Shown here: positions 1 through 7,541 of the stretch, one piece after another | How positions within the stretch are numbered: the stretch's first letter is position 1 | Layout of the letters: the number at the start of each line of letters is the position of its first letter | Assembly (NCBI GenBank): GCA_030432795.1 | Contig: JAUILW010000013.1 | Coordinates: 1 to 20,214 of the forward strand | Length of the DNA stretch: 20,214 bases | Reading direction: 5' to 3' | DNA from: Gammaproteobacteria bacterium | Lineage (GTDB): Bacteria > Pseudomonadota > Gammaproteobacteria > Pseudomonadales > Azotimanducaceae | Notes under the pieces: generated by a model | Databases searched by the model: none | What the model was told of the DNA's origin: nothing | Seen by the model: only the letters and a program-made list of their open reading frames with translations | Program-made: the position numbers and the translations under genes

Positions 1-806
1 GCCTCGTACTGCTGGCTATCCGCGGCGTTTCGCCCCTCGGTGCGCACGATCAGGCCGCCGTCGAGGAACTCGCCAGCCACGTCCACCGACGCGCCCAGCA
101 GGCCGCCGGGGTTGCCGCGCAGATCCAGCACCACGCCCAGTGGTGGGGTGTCGATGTGTTGCAGCGACGCCAGCAACTGTCGGTGGGTGTACCGGTGAAA
201 GCGTGATATACGCAGGTACAGGTAGCCCGGCGCCAACCAGCGATGGCTGATGCTGGGGAGCTCGATATCCAGTCGCGTGAGGTGCACTTGGCGCTTGTCG
301 TCTGCTGCGCGTCGCAGTGTCAGATCGACGCCGCTACCGGGCTTGCCGCGCAACATGGTCGTTACCTGTGACAGCCGCTTTCCCCGCAAGCTGGTGCCGT
401 CTACCGCCACCAGCCGGTCACCTGGCTGCACGTCGGCTGCTGCTGCGGGCGTCCCATCGAGGACATCGACGATGGTGAAGTAGCCGTCCACCAGAGACAG
501 CTGCACGCCGATGCCGCTGAAGTGGCCGGTGGTGTCGGTCTGCAGCGCATCGTAGTAGGTGGTGTCCAGATAGCGGGAGTGCCTGTCGAGACCACCGATC
601 ATGCCGCGCAGCGCATCATCGATCAGTTGCTCACTCGACACCTCGTCCACGTAGTTGGCCGACACATGCCGGAACACCGCTGCGAGGGTGTCGGCGTCGG
701 ATGGGACTTTGGTGCGCGCTTCGCCCCGCGCCAGGATCACGCCGATAGTGACACCGGTAACCATGCTGGTGATGATGCCGAGCAGCGTGATGGCGCGCAG
801 GTTCAT
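1..806 (-). CDS. ctpA: S41-family C-terminal processing protease (CtpA-like), 3' part cut by window edge
   Basis: Periplasmic serine protease of the tail-specific (Ctp/Prc) family, partial: 268 residues are visible and the frame is still open at base 1. The start is ATG at 806, with GAGGTAA lying 9 bases upstream and overlapping the envC stop codon. A single N-terminal membrane/signal segment spans about residues 5-26 (LLGIITSMVTGVTIGVIL). The tail-protease N-terminal region follows, including FSGIGVQL at 96-103, then a PDZ domain at about 100-170 (GTPAAAADVQPGDRLVAVDG). The beginning of the peptidase core shows VVLDLRGNPGGLLGASVDVA at 225-244. The catalytic Ser and Lys of the family lie beyond the window, so activity cannot be judged. 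It is the third gene of gpmI-envC-ctp, an arrangement common in gammaproteobacteria and suggestive of envelope and division-site peptidoglycan maintenance. The family is secure; the substrate is unknown. Confidence 0.93.
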   Translation of the reverse strand, partial: MNLRAITLLGIITSMVTGVTIGVILARGEARTKVPSDADTLAAVFRHVSANYVDEVSSEQLIDDALRGMIGGLDRHSRYLDTTYYDALQTDTTGHFSGIGVQLSLVDGYFTIVDVLDGTPAAAADVQPGDRLVAVDGTSLRGKRLSQVTTMLRGKPGSGVDLTLRRAADDKRQVHLTRLDIELPSISHRWLAPGYLYLRISRFHRYTHRQLLASLQHIDTPPLGVVLDLRGNPGGLLGASVDVAGEFLDGGLIVRTEGRNAADSQQYE

Positions 807-817
807 CGGCGTTTACC

Positions 818-1963
818 TCATTTCGCGGCGCGGTTCAGCCAGGGCCGGGGATCCAGTGTAGAGGTCTTCTGACGAATCTCGAAATACACTCCGTCAAAGG
901 CCTGCCCGCCGCTCTGCCCGGCGTGGGCGATGACCTCGCCGCTCTCCACCCAGTCGCCGACGGTCTTGCTCAGGTCGTCGGTGTAGCCGTAGAGGGTCAT
1001 GTAGCCGGAGCCGTGATCGATGATGGTGAGTAGCCCGAAGCCGCGCAGCCAGTCGGCAAATACGACACGACCACGGTGCACGGCATGCACCGCCGCACCA
1101 GCATCCGTTCGGTACACCATGCCTTCCCATCGCAGCCGACCGTCGGCGCGGCTTTCGCCGTACTGATAGATCAGATGGCCGCCGCTCGGGGCGGTGAGGC
1201 GGCCACGGCGGGCAGCAAAGTCCGCACCATCCAGTTCCTGCTTGCGCCTTGCCAGTTCCTGCACGAGTGCTTCGAGCCGGGCGCGATCCTCGCGCAGTTT
1301 TTCGGCCCTTGCGGTCTTGCTGGTGACCTCCCGGGCGAGACGGGCGATGAGGTCGGCGCGTTCGCCGCGCTGGCTTTCCAGCGCAACTTTGCGGGCTGCC
1401 AGCGTGGCTCGCGTATCGGTCAGGCGCGCACGTTCCTGGTTCAGCTCCTGCTGGTTGCTGTCGATCTTCAGCAACGTCTGCTGGTAGCCGCGCAAGGCCT
1501 CCAGACGGGCGTCGCTGAAGTAGCGGTGATAGCGCAGCATGCGTTCGAAATCGCTAGGTGATTCCTGATTGAGCAGGGCTTTGACCACATCCTGACCCTG
1601 TAGGCGGTAGGCGGCGTTGACGTGTTGGGCGATACGCTGGGCCTGCTTGGCGCGCACCACCGACAATTCATTACGTTCCACCTCCAGGCTCGCGATCTCG
1701 ACCTGCGTTGCGGATAGCGCCGCGTCGGTGGTGCGCACATCGCGCGTAACCTGGGAGACGGCCTGATCCTGGGCTTTCAGCTCTGATTGCAGCTTCGCCT
1801 GCCGCTTACCGGCGTCATCGAGCCAGTCGCCCAGGGCATTGAGCTCGGAGACGATCTGTTTCAACTCAGAGGCAGTGGCCGCTTCGTCGATGTCCTCGGC
1901 AACGCAAATCGAGCAGGCGAGCGCCACGAGCAGCACGCAGGCAGTGCTCGCGAGCCGTCGCAT
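818..1963 (-). CDS. envC: EnvC-type amidase activator (degenerate LytM/M23 domain)
   Basis: Periplasmic murein hydrolase activator, 381 residues. A signal peptide covers residues 1-22 (LASTACVLLVALACSICVA then ED). A long charged coiled coil runs over about 25-250, rich in Q, E, R and L. A C-terminal LytM/M23 domain lies at about 254-381. The domain is catalytically degenerate: where active M23 enzymes have HxGxD it reads LRWEGMVY, and the final HxH site is VYFEIR. This is the same pattern as E. coli EnvC, which activates amidases AmiA/AmiB at the FtsEX division site rather than cutting peptidoglycan itself. ATG at 1963 shares one base with the gpmI stop (TGATG). A TTG at 1966 gives one extra residue and cannot be excluded, because the Shine-Dalgarno (GGGAG about 14 bases upstream of the ATG) is poorly spaced. 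Eleven bases separate it from ctpA, so the two are probably cotranscribed with gpmI. Confidence 0.93.
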   Translation of the reverse strand: MRRLASTACVLLVALACSICVAEDIDEAATASELKQIVSELNALGDWLDDAGKRQAKLQSELKAQDQAVSQVTRDVRTTDAALSATQVEIASLEVERNELSVVRAKQAQRIAQHVNAAYRLQGQDVVKALLNQESPSDFERMLRYHRYFSDARLEALRGYQQTLLKIDSNQQELNQERARLTDTRATLAARKVALESQRGERADLIARLAREVTSKTARAEKLREDRARLEALVQELARRKQELDGADFAARRGRLTAPSGGHLIYQYGESRADGRLRWEGMVYRTDAGAAVHAVHRGRVVFADWLRGFGLLTIIDHGSGYMTLYGYTDDLSKTVGDWVESGEVIAHAGQSGGQAFDGVYFEIRQKTSTLDPRPWLNRAAK

Positions 1964-3516
1964 CAAGCGCTCTGCTGCTCCCGGAACGTGGCAAGGCTTC
2001 TGCCGGTCATTTCAGCAGGCGCTTCCAGACGCATGAGCGCCAGTAACGTCGGGGCTACGTCGCGCAGCGTGCCGCCGTTGGACAGCTCCACCGCAGCGGG
2101 GCCTACGTAAACGAAAGGCACCAGCTCGCAGGTGTGCGCCGTGTGGGCCTGACCGGTGGAGGCATCCGCCATCTGCTCGCAGTTGCCATGGTCGGCGGTG
2201 ATGAGCATCTGCCCACCGGTGTCTTCCACAGCGTCCACCAGCCGGCCGAGGCAGGCATCCAGGGTTTCTACCGCCTGGATGGCGGCGGAAAGCACCCCGG
2301 TGTGCCCTACCATGTCGCCGTTTGCGTAATTCACCACAATCAGGTCGTAGTCGCCGGACTCGATGGCCGCGACCAGCTTGTCGGTGACTTCGGGTGCGCT
2401 CATTTCCGGCTGTAGATCGTAAGTCGCGACATCGGGGGACGGAATCAGTACGCGCTCTTCGCCGTCGAACTCCGCTTCCCGGCCGCCGGAAAAGAAAAAC
2501 GTCACATGCGCGTACTTCTCCGTTTCGGCGATGCGCAGTTGGCGTTTGCCGAGGCTTGCCACGTACTCGCCGAGGGTATTCTTGAGAACAGGGGTGTCGA
2601 ACGCACAGGCGGTGTTGATGTCGTCGGCATAGCGCGTGAGCATGACGAAGTCGGCAAGCCTCACGGTGCTGCGCCTGGCGAAACCGCTGAACTCCGGCTC
2701 GATGATGGCGCGGGTGATTTCCCGGGCGCGGTCGGCACGGAAGTTCATGAAGATCACGGCATCATCGTCGGCCATGCGTATGGGCAGCTCGTTGGCGGCG
2801 TGAATGGCGGTGGGTTGCACGAATTCGTCGTTTTCATCCCGCGCGTATGCCTGCTGCAGCGCCTCCACAGCGTCATCCGAGTGAAACGGCGCCTCGCCGC
2901 GCACCAGGAGATTGTAGGCACGCTCGACGCGGTCCCAGCGCTGGTCGCGATCCATGGCGAAGTAGCGGCCGGTGATGCTGGCGATCTGGCCGTTGCCGAG
3001 GTTCTTGAAGAGCGCTCGAGCCTTCTCGAGTGAGGCCTGGGCGCTGCGCGGCGGTGTGTCGCGCCCGTCCAGGAAGGCGTGCAGGTAGACGCGCTCGATT
3101 CCCGCCTCAGCCGCCATGCGTATGGCGGCGAAGATCTGCTCCTCGTGGCTGTGCACGCCGCCCGGTGACAGCAGGCCCATCAGGTGCAGCGCGCTGCCAT
3201 TGGCCTTTACTTTGGCGATGGCGTTATTCAAGGCGCGGTTTTTCTGGAACTCACCCTGCTCGATGGCGCGGTTGATACGGGTGAAATCCTGGTAGACGAC
3301 GCGCCCGGCGCCGAGGTTCATGTGGCCTACTTCGGAGTTGCCCATCTGTCCGTCCGGCAGGCCTACGTCCTCCCCGCTACCGGATATCAGCGTGTGCGGC
3401 CGCTGCGCCATGAGGCGGTCCCATACGGGTGTCTTGGCCTCGGTGATGGCGTTGGTGGGTGAGGGGTCGGTGTGGCCGAAACCGTCCAGGATGACCAGAA
3501 GGTTCACTTTACGCAT
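1963..3516 (-). CDS. gpmI: 2,3-bisphosphoglycerate-independent phosphoglycerate mutase
   Basis: Cytosolic Mn-dependent glycolytic/gluconeogenic enzyme interconverting 3- and 2-phosphoglycerate; 517 residues, against 514 in E. coli. The alkaline-phosphatase-fold phosphatase domain is split around the transferase domain, as usual. Visible active-site elements: D11 in LVILDGFGH; phospho-acceptor S61 in QMGNSEVGHMN; H122 in GGVHSHEEQ; D150/D153 in LDGRDTPP; R184 and R190 in ITGRYFAMDRD; NFRADR at 258-263; K334 in ETEKYAHVTFFFSGG; D401 and H405 in NGDMVGHTG; D442/H443 in ITADHGN; H458 or H461 near the end. All appear intact. ATG at 3516 is preceded by AGGAAG at good spacing. It heads gpmI-envC-ctpA, and its stop overlaps the envC start, so envC translation is probably coupled to it. 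The upstream gene is divergent. Confidence 0.98.
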   Translation of the reverse strand: MRKVNLLVILDGFGHTDPSPTNAITEAKTPVWDRLMAQRPHTLISGSGEDVGLPDGQMGNSEVGHMNLGAGRVVYQDFTRINRAIEQGEFQKNRALNNAIAKVKANGSALHLMGLLSPGGVHSHEEQIFAAIRMAAEAGIERVYLHAFLDGRDTPPRSAQASLEKARALFKNLGNGQIASITGRYFAMDRDQRWDRVERAYNLLVRGEAPFHSDDAVEALQQAYARDENDEFVQPTAIHAANELPIRMADDDAVIFMNFRADRAREITRAIIEPEFSGFARRSTVRLADFVMLTRYADDINTACAFDTPVLKNTLGEYVASLGKRQLRIAETEKYAHVTFFFSGGREAEFDGEERVLIPSPDVATYDLQPEMSAPEVTDKLVAAIESGDYDLIVVNYANGDMVGHTGVLSAAIQAVETLDACLGRLVDAVEDTGGQMLITADHGNCEQMADASTGQAHTAHTCELVPFVYVGPAAVELSNGGTLRDVAPTLLALMRLEAPAEMTGRSLATFREQQSA

Positions 3517-3569
3517 GACTTCCTGCCCTTGTGCTTTCCCTATGCGCGGGTGATTCGTGTGCGCCGCGC

Positions 3570-3575
3570 ATTCTA
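3570..3575 (-). promoter_or_regulatory. Candidate sigma-70 -10 element for gpmI-envC-ctpA
   Basis: On the minus strand TAGAAT (5 of 6 matches to TATAAT) lies 54 bases before the gpmI ATG, within the 137-base divergent intergenic region. No convincing -35 hexamer exists at 16-18 bases; the nearest TTCGAC is 20 bases away. The position is sensible, but the call rests on one hexamer. Confidence 0.3.
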
Positions 3576-3614
3576 CACCAGCCGCGTGCGTATACGTCGA
3601 ACCGGGTCACCGAA

Positions 3615-3620
3615 TATAAT
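3615..3620 (+). promoter_or_regulatory. Perfect TATAAT -10 element for the rhodanese-secB operon
   Basis: CGAATATAATGCC contains an exact TATAAT, 33 bases before the ATG at 3654, so transcription would start near 3627 and give a leader of about 27 bases. The -35 region (near 3592-3597, ATACGT) is poor, so an activator or UP element may contribute. The match and position, in a sequence otherwise GC-rich, make it a credible promoter. Confidence 0.55.
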
Positions 3621-3653
3621 GCCGCCCCTTTTTTACGGCGCGGTCCTGAGACT

Positions 3654-4070
3654 ATGGAGCAACTGTTCGAGTTCATCGGCAACCACCCGTGGCTGGTGGG
3701 TATGTTTCTCGTGCTGCTGGTGCTGTTCATCCGCAATGAGATGAACCGCGGCGGCAAGAGTGTCAGCGCGCAGGAGCTCGTGACGCTGGTGAACAACGAA
3801 AACGCTCTGGTGCTCGATATCCGCGACCGCAAGGAGTTCGAGGCGGGTCACATCGTCGACGCAGTGAACATTCCGTATTCCTCCCTCGAAACCCGCATCG
3901 ACGAGCTTACGAAGTTCAAGGAACGGCCTATCGTGCTCACCTGCAAGATGGGTCAGCACGCGGGTGCGGCGGGCACCATGCTGCGCAAGAAGGGCTTTGA
4001 GAACGTCAGCCGCCTTACCGGCGGCATTATGGAGTGGCGCAATCAGAGCTTGCCGGTGGTGAAAGCATGA
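3654..4070 (+). CDS. yibN: Membrane-anchored single-domain rhodanese (YibN-like)
   Basis: 138 residues. One N-terminal membrane segment spans about residues 13-27 (WLVGMFLVLLVLFIR), followed by a single rhodanese domain at about 36-135. Typical features are VLDIRDRKEFEAGHIVDAVN at 53-72 and the active-site loop CKMGQHAG, with putative persulfide Cys at C97. Rhodaneses transfer sulfane sulfur; the physiological substrate of YibN-type proteins is not established. I chose ATG at 3654 because the hydrophobic segment starts right after it and it lies 33 bases downstream of a TATAAT; the frame extends upstream to 3531, but that part has no recognisable protein features. The stop overlaps the secB start (ATGA). 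In E. coli grxC lies between yibN and secB; here it is absent. Confidence 0.85.
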   Translation: MEQLFEFIGNHPWLVGMFLVLLVLFIRNEMNRGGKSVSAQELVTLVNNENALVLDIRDRKEFEAGHIVDAVNIPYSSLETRIDELTKFKERPIVLTCKMGQHAGAAGTMLRKKGFENVSRLTGGIMEWRNQSLPVVKA

Positions 4071-4540
4071 GCGAAGCGCAAAGCGGTACCGCCCAGGTGC
4101 GTCTCGAGCGCATCTACGTGAAAGATGCGTCTTTCGAGTCGCCAGGCGCGCCGGAAGTTTTCGGCGAGCAGTGGGAGCCGGAGCTGTCCGTGGACATCAA
4201 CAGCCGCGCCGGACAGGTGGCGGATAACCGTTTCGAAGTGGTGCTCACGACCACGGTGCGGGCGAAACGGGCAGGAGGCAAAACCGCCTTCATCGTCGAG
4301 GTGCAGCAGGGCGGACTCTTCTTCATTGATGGGGTGGGTGGGGAAGTGCTGCAACGCGTGCTCGGCACCATCTGCCCTGCAACCATCTTTCCCTATCTAC
4401 GTGAGGCCATCGACAGCCTCGTCATCAAGGGTGGCTTTCCGGCCATGCACCTCGCACCGGTAAACTTCGATGCGCTATATGCGCAAGCCGTGGCGCAGAG
4501 GAAGGCAGAGGCGGAACCGCCCCCAGGTACCGCGCATTGA
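4067..4540 (+). CDS. secB: Protein-export chaperone SecB
   Basis: Cytosolic homotetrameric chaperone that holds preproteins unfolded and delivers them to SecA; 157 residues (E. coli 155). Diagnostic stretches: RIYVKDASFESPGAPEVF (15-32), EVQQGGLFFIDGV (78-90), LGTICPATIFPYLREAIDSL (99-118) and FPAMHLAPVNFDALY (124-138), with a low-complexity acidic/proline-rich tail. The ATG overlaps the rhodanese stop by four bases (ATGA), so translational coupling is likely. Only nine bases separate its stop from the stop of the convergent trmL, and no terminator hairpin is visible there. The gene is a near-certain proteobacterial marker; gpsA and cysE, which follow secB in E. coli, are not here. Confidence 0.98.
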   Translation: MSEAQSGTAQVRLERIYVKDASFESPGAPEVFGEQWEPELSVDINSRAGQVADNRFEVVLTTTVRAKRAGGKTAFIVEVQQGGLFFIDGVGGEVLQRVLGTICPATIFPYLREAIDSLVIKGGFPAMHLAPVNFDALYAQAVAQRKAEAEPPPGTAH

Positions 4541-4549
4541 AGTAGTGCG

Positions 4550-5008
4550 TCAGCGGAAGTTCTGCTGGCGCCAGGCCTCGTACAGGGCTACCGCTACCGC
4601 GTTGGACAGGTTGAGGCTACGCGATTCCATGCGCATGGGAATGCGCAGGATGCGATCGCGTTCCATGCTGTTGAGCACTTCATCTGGCAATCCCCGCGTC
4701 TCGGGGCCGAACAGCAGCGCATCGTGTGCACCAAACTGCGCTTGCGTGTATCCCGTGTGGCCCTTTGTCGAGAAGGCATAGGTGCACCCTTCGGCGTGGC
4801 AGCGATGGAAGTCTGCCAGCGATGCATGGCGCGATACGCGGGCAAACTCGTGGTAGTCGAGGCCAGCGCGTCGCAGCTTCCTGTCATCCCAGTCGAAGCC
4901 GAGTGGTTCGATGAGGTGCAGCTCGGCTCCGGTGTTGGCGCACAGGCGCACGATGTTGCCGGTGTTCGGAGGGATCTCTGGCTCATACAGAACAACCTTC
5001 AGCGTCAT
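4550..5008 (-). CDS. trmL: tRNA (cytidine/uridine-34 2'-O)-methyltransferase TrmL
   Basis: SPOUT-family SAM-dependent methyltransferase, 152 residues (E. coli TrmL 157). In E. coli the enzyme methylates the wobble ribose of tRNA-Leu(CmAA) and tRNA-Leu(cmnm5UmAA). The three SPOUT motifs are present: PPNTGNIVRLCANTG (motif 1), LLFGPETRGLP (motif 2) and IPMRMESRSLNLSNAVAVAL (motif 3), which form the trefoil knot that binds SAM. ATG at 5008 shares its A with the ntrC stop (TGATG), so trmL is the last gene of the ntrB-ntrC transcript and probably relies on re-initiation. It lies tail-to-tail with secB, nine bases apart. Confidence 0.95.
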   Translation of the reverse strand: MTLKVVLYEPEIPPNTGNIVRLCANTGAELHLIEPLGFDWDDRKLRRAGLDYHEFARVSRHASLADFHRCHAEGCTYAFSTKGHTGYTQAQFGAHDALLFGPETRGLPDEVLNSMERDRILRIPMRMESRSLNLSNAVAVALYEAWRQQNFR

Positions 5009-6429
5009 CAGCCGGGCATATCCAGCTCTGCCATCTTACGTGTGAGCGTATTGCGACCCCAGCCGAGCGCCACGGCGGCATCCTTCTTTCGCCCGCCGGT
5101 GTGGCGCAGGGCAGCCAGGATTACAGTGCGTTCGAATGTCGGCTGGGCGATGTCGAGCAGCGGCGTGTTTGGCGTGGATTCAAAGTGCTGGTCCGCCCAT
5201 TCGCCGAGCGCGCTCTGCCAGTCGGTGGCGGCACCGGTGGAAACTTCGGTGTCCGGCACATCGCGCAATTCGGCGGGGAAGTCATCCACCTGCACTTCCT
5301 GGCCAGGCGCCATGACGGTAAGCCAGCGACAGGTGTTCTCCAGCTGCCGCACGTTACCGGGCCAGGGCAGGGACAACATGCGCGCTTGCGCTGGGCCTGA
5401 CAGTCGCTTGGGTTCCACGCCGAGCTCACGTGCTGCGGAACGCAGAAAGTGGTTGGCAAGCAGCGGGATGTCGCTGCGCCGTTCGGCGAGGGTTGGTACG
5501 TGCACGCGAATGACGTTGAGGCGGTGAAACAGATCTTCACGAAACTCCCCGCGCGCCACCAGCGCTTCCAAGTTCTGATGGGTTGCGGCGATGATGCGCA
5601 CGTTTACGCGCACCGGCTCGTGCCCGCCCACGCGGAAAAATTCCCCCTCGGACAGCACGCGCAGCAGCCGGGTCTGAGCGGATGCGGGCATGTCGCCGAT
5701 CTCGTCGAGGAACAGGGTGCCGTTGTTCGCCTGCTCGAACCGTCCCATGCGCCGGGCGACGGCGCCGCTGAAGGCACCCTTTTCGTGTCCGAAGAGCTCG
5801 CTCTCTATCAGCTCGCTGGGAATCGCTGCCATGTTCAGCGCCACGAATGGTGCCAAGGCGCGCGGGCTGTGTCGGTGCAGTGCCCGTGCCACAAGCTCCT
5901 TGCCGCTACCCGACTGGCCGTTGACAAGCACCGTCACGTGGGACGCGGCCAGACGGCCAATGGCGCGAAACACCTCCTGCATGGCCGGTGACTGGCCGAT
6001 GATCTCCGTGTCCGGCATGGGCTCTGCAAAGTCCGTTGCCGCCTGGCCATTGCCGCCATTGTCTTGTGCGTGTGTCATGGCCCGCTGCACCACTGCAACT
6101 GCTTCGTCCACATCGAAAGGCTTGGCCAGGTACTCGAAAGCGCCGCTCTGAAAGCTCTGCACGGCGCTTTCGAGGTCAGAATGCGCCGTCATGATGATCA
6201 CGGGCAACTGTGGGTGCTGCTGGTGTACCGCCCCGAGAAATTCGAGGCCGTTCATGCCAGGCATGCGTATGTCGGTGATGATGGCGGTGGGCGGGCTGGT
6301 TTCCAGATGTGGCAACGCTTGATCGGCACCGGCGAAACTGATGTTCGCGATGCCCGCCGCATCGAGGGCGCGCTCAAGCACCCAGCGAATGGAGCGGTCG
6401 TCGTCGATGATCCAGACTGTATCGCGCAT
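5008..6429 (-). CDS. ntrC: Nitrogen regulation response regulator NtrC (sigma-54 activator)
   Basis: Cytosolic enhancer-binding protein, 473 residues (E. coli 469). Receiver at about 1-120: acidic pocket IIDDD, phospho-acceptor D53 in ITDIRMPG, T81 in MTAHSD and K103 in LAKPF. AAA+ domain at about 143-375: Walker A GQSGSGKE at 171-178, sigma-54 contact loop GAFSGA at 218-223 (the usual sequence is GAFTGA), Walker B GTLFLDEIGDMP at 237-248. Fis-type helix-turn-helix at about 440-470 (GGRKKDAAVALGWGRNTLTR). ATG at 6429 has a strong GAGGAG seven to eight bases upstream. It follows ntrB by 29 bases. NtrC~P would activate the sigma-54 promoters found at glnA and in front of ntrB. The Thr-to-Ser change in the contact loop is conservative and probably tolerated. 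Confidence 0.98.
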   Translation of the reverse strand: MRDTVWIIDDDRSIRWVLERALDAAGIANISFAGADQALPHLETSPPTAIITDIRMPGMNGLEFLGAVHQQHPQLPVIIMTAHSDLESAVQSFQSGAFEYLAKPFDVDEAVAVVQRAMTHAQDNGGNGQAATDFAEPMPDTEIIGQSPAMQEVFRAIGRLAASHVTVLVNGQSGSGKELVARALHRHSPRALAPFVALNMAAIPSELIESELFGHEKGAFSGAVARRMGRFEQANNGTLFLDEIGDMPASAQTRLLRVLSEGEFFRVGGHEPVRVNVRIIAATHQNLEALVARGEFREDLFHRLNVIRVHVPTLAERRSDIPLLANHFLRSAARELGVEPKRLSGPAQARMLSLPWPGNVRQLENTCRWLTVMAPGQEVQVDDFPAELRDVPDTEVSTGAATDWQSALGEWADQHFESTPNTPLLDIAQPTFERTVILAALRHTGGRKKDAAVALGWGRNTLTRKMAELDMPG

Positions 6430-6458
6430 GATTGACTCCTCAGTTACCGCTCACGGCG

Positions 6459-7514
6459 CTATGCGCTCGTCGCCGGTTGTGTGAGCGGCAGGTACATGGT
6501 GAACACGGTGCGCCCGGGGCTGCTGTCGAACTCGATGGCGCCGTGATGCTCGCCGATGATGGTTTGCACCATGGCCAGGCCCAGCCCCGTGCCCTCGGCG
6601 CGGCCGCTGATCATGGGAAAGAACACGCGGTCTTTGAGTTCCTCGGCGATACCGGGGCCATTGTCTTCAATGTCGATCTTCAGAACGCTCTTGTGCCGCT
6701 GGCGGCCTACGGTGAGTTGGCGGGCAATGCGTGTGCGTATGCATATCTGCGGTGCAGGCACGCCACCCAGTGCCTCGGCGGCGTTGCGGGCGATGTTGAA
6801 ACAGGCCTGGAACAGGCGGTCGCGGTCGGCTTCCAGGCTCGGCAGGCTCGGGTCATAGTCCCGCTCAAAGTGCAGCGGTTCACCGAACTCGGCGGCGCAC
6901 AGGCTGACCACTCGCTCCAGAACTTCGTGCACATTGGTGGCGGCAAACTGCGGCGCCGCTCTTGGCCCGAGCATGCGATCTACCAGATCGCGCAGGCGGT
7001 CGACCTCGGAGAGGATGACGTCGGTGTACTCGCGCAACTCAGGACGATCCAGCTCTCGTGCCAGCAGTTGTGTGGCGCCGCGAATTCCGCCAAGGGGGTT
7101 TTTCACCTCGTGGGCGAGACCCTTGGTGAGTTCGCGTGTGGTCTGCTGCTGGCGCGCCGCCTGCTCTTCGCGGTGCAGCCACAGTTGCGCGTCGATGGCG
7201 TGCAGCTCCAGCAGCAGACCGTCGCTGGTGGGTATGGCGCTGCAGTCCACCATCTGGTGCGACAGATCGGCGCGGTTGACGTTGATCTGTCGGGCGGTAA
7301 ACCCCTGATTTTCCTCGAGCGCGCGGGCTAGCGTCGCCAGCATGGCGCCGTTGGTCGCGAACAGATCGGCGGTGGGCAGTGCCATGATCTGCTCAGCCGA
7401 GCGGCCGAGCATCTGCTGGGCTGCCTGGTTGGCGAATACCACCGCCAGATTCCGGTCGAGCAGTATCAATCCGGTGCGCTGAGCGTCGACGATCTGTGCG
7501 GTGAGGTCTTCCAT
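6459..7514 (-). CDS. ntrB: Nitrogen regulation sensor kinase/phosphatase NtrB
   Basis: Cytosolic histidine kinase that phosphorylates and dephosphorylates NtrC under control of PII; 351 residues from ATG 7514 (E. coli GlnL 349). N-terminal PAS domain at about 5-110 (LILLDRNLAVVFANQAAQQM). HisKA with H135 in GLAHEVKNPLGGIRG. HATPase with N-box FNIARNAAEAL (239-249), G1 EDNGPGI (283-289), phosphatase-linked FFPMISGR, G2 GTGLGLA (308-314). The frame continues upstream to a GTG at 7586, but the 24 extra residues lack family similarity. Neither start has a good Shine-Dalgarno. I prefer ATG 7514 because its length fits the family and it coincides with the predicted start of a sigma-54 transcript (see the promoter at 7526-7541), which would make it leaderless. 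Confidence 0.95.
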   Translation of the reverse strand: MEDLTAQIVDAQRTGLILLDRNLAVVFANQAAQQMLGRSAEQIMALPTADLFATNGAMLATLARALEENQGFTARQINVNRADLSHQMVDCSAIPTSDGLLLELHAIDAQLWLHREEQAARQQQTTRELTKGLAHEVKNPLGGIRGATQLLARELDRPELREYTDVILSEVDRLRDLVDRMLGPRAAPQFAATNVHEVLERVVSLCAAEFGEPLHFERDYDPSLPSLEADRDRLFQACFNIARNAAEALGGVPAPQICIRTRIARQLTVGRQRHKSVLKIDIEDNGPGIAEELKDRVFFPMISGRAEGTGLGLAMVQTIIGEHHGAIEFDSSPGRTVFTMYLPLTQPATSA

Positions 7515-7525
7515 GGCGAGCGGGT

Positions 7526-7541
7526 TGCAAGAAATGGTCCA
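7526..7541 (-). promoter_or_regulatory. Sigma-54 -24/-12 promoter before ntrB
   Basis: On the minus strand TGGACCATTTCTTGCA matches the sigma-54 layout TGGCAC-N5-TTGCA, with GG and GC at the exact required separation (10 bases between them). The -24 box has TGGACC instead of TGGCAC; the -12 box TTGCA is perfect. Counting 12 bases from the -12 C puts transcription start at 7514-7515, that is, on the ntrB ATG. An NtrC-type site lies 170 bases upstream, a normal enhancer distance. Confidence 0.6.

Noticed and set aside
3531..3653. N-terminal extension of the rhodanese
   Set aside because: It would place the TATAAT inside the gene and adds an Arg/Pro-rich stretch unlike the family; the membrane anchor begins right after ATG 3654.
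6432..7331. Open frame of 299 codons on the plus strand
   Set aside because: Antisense to ntrB; the composition is that of a shadow frame.
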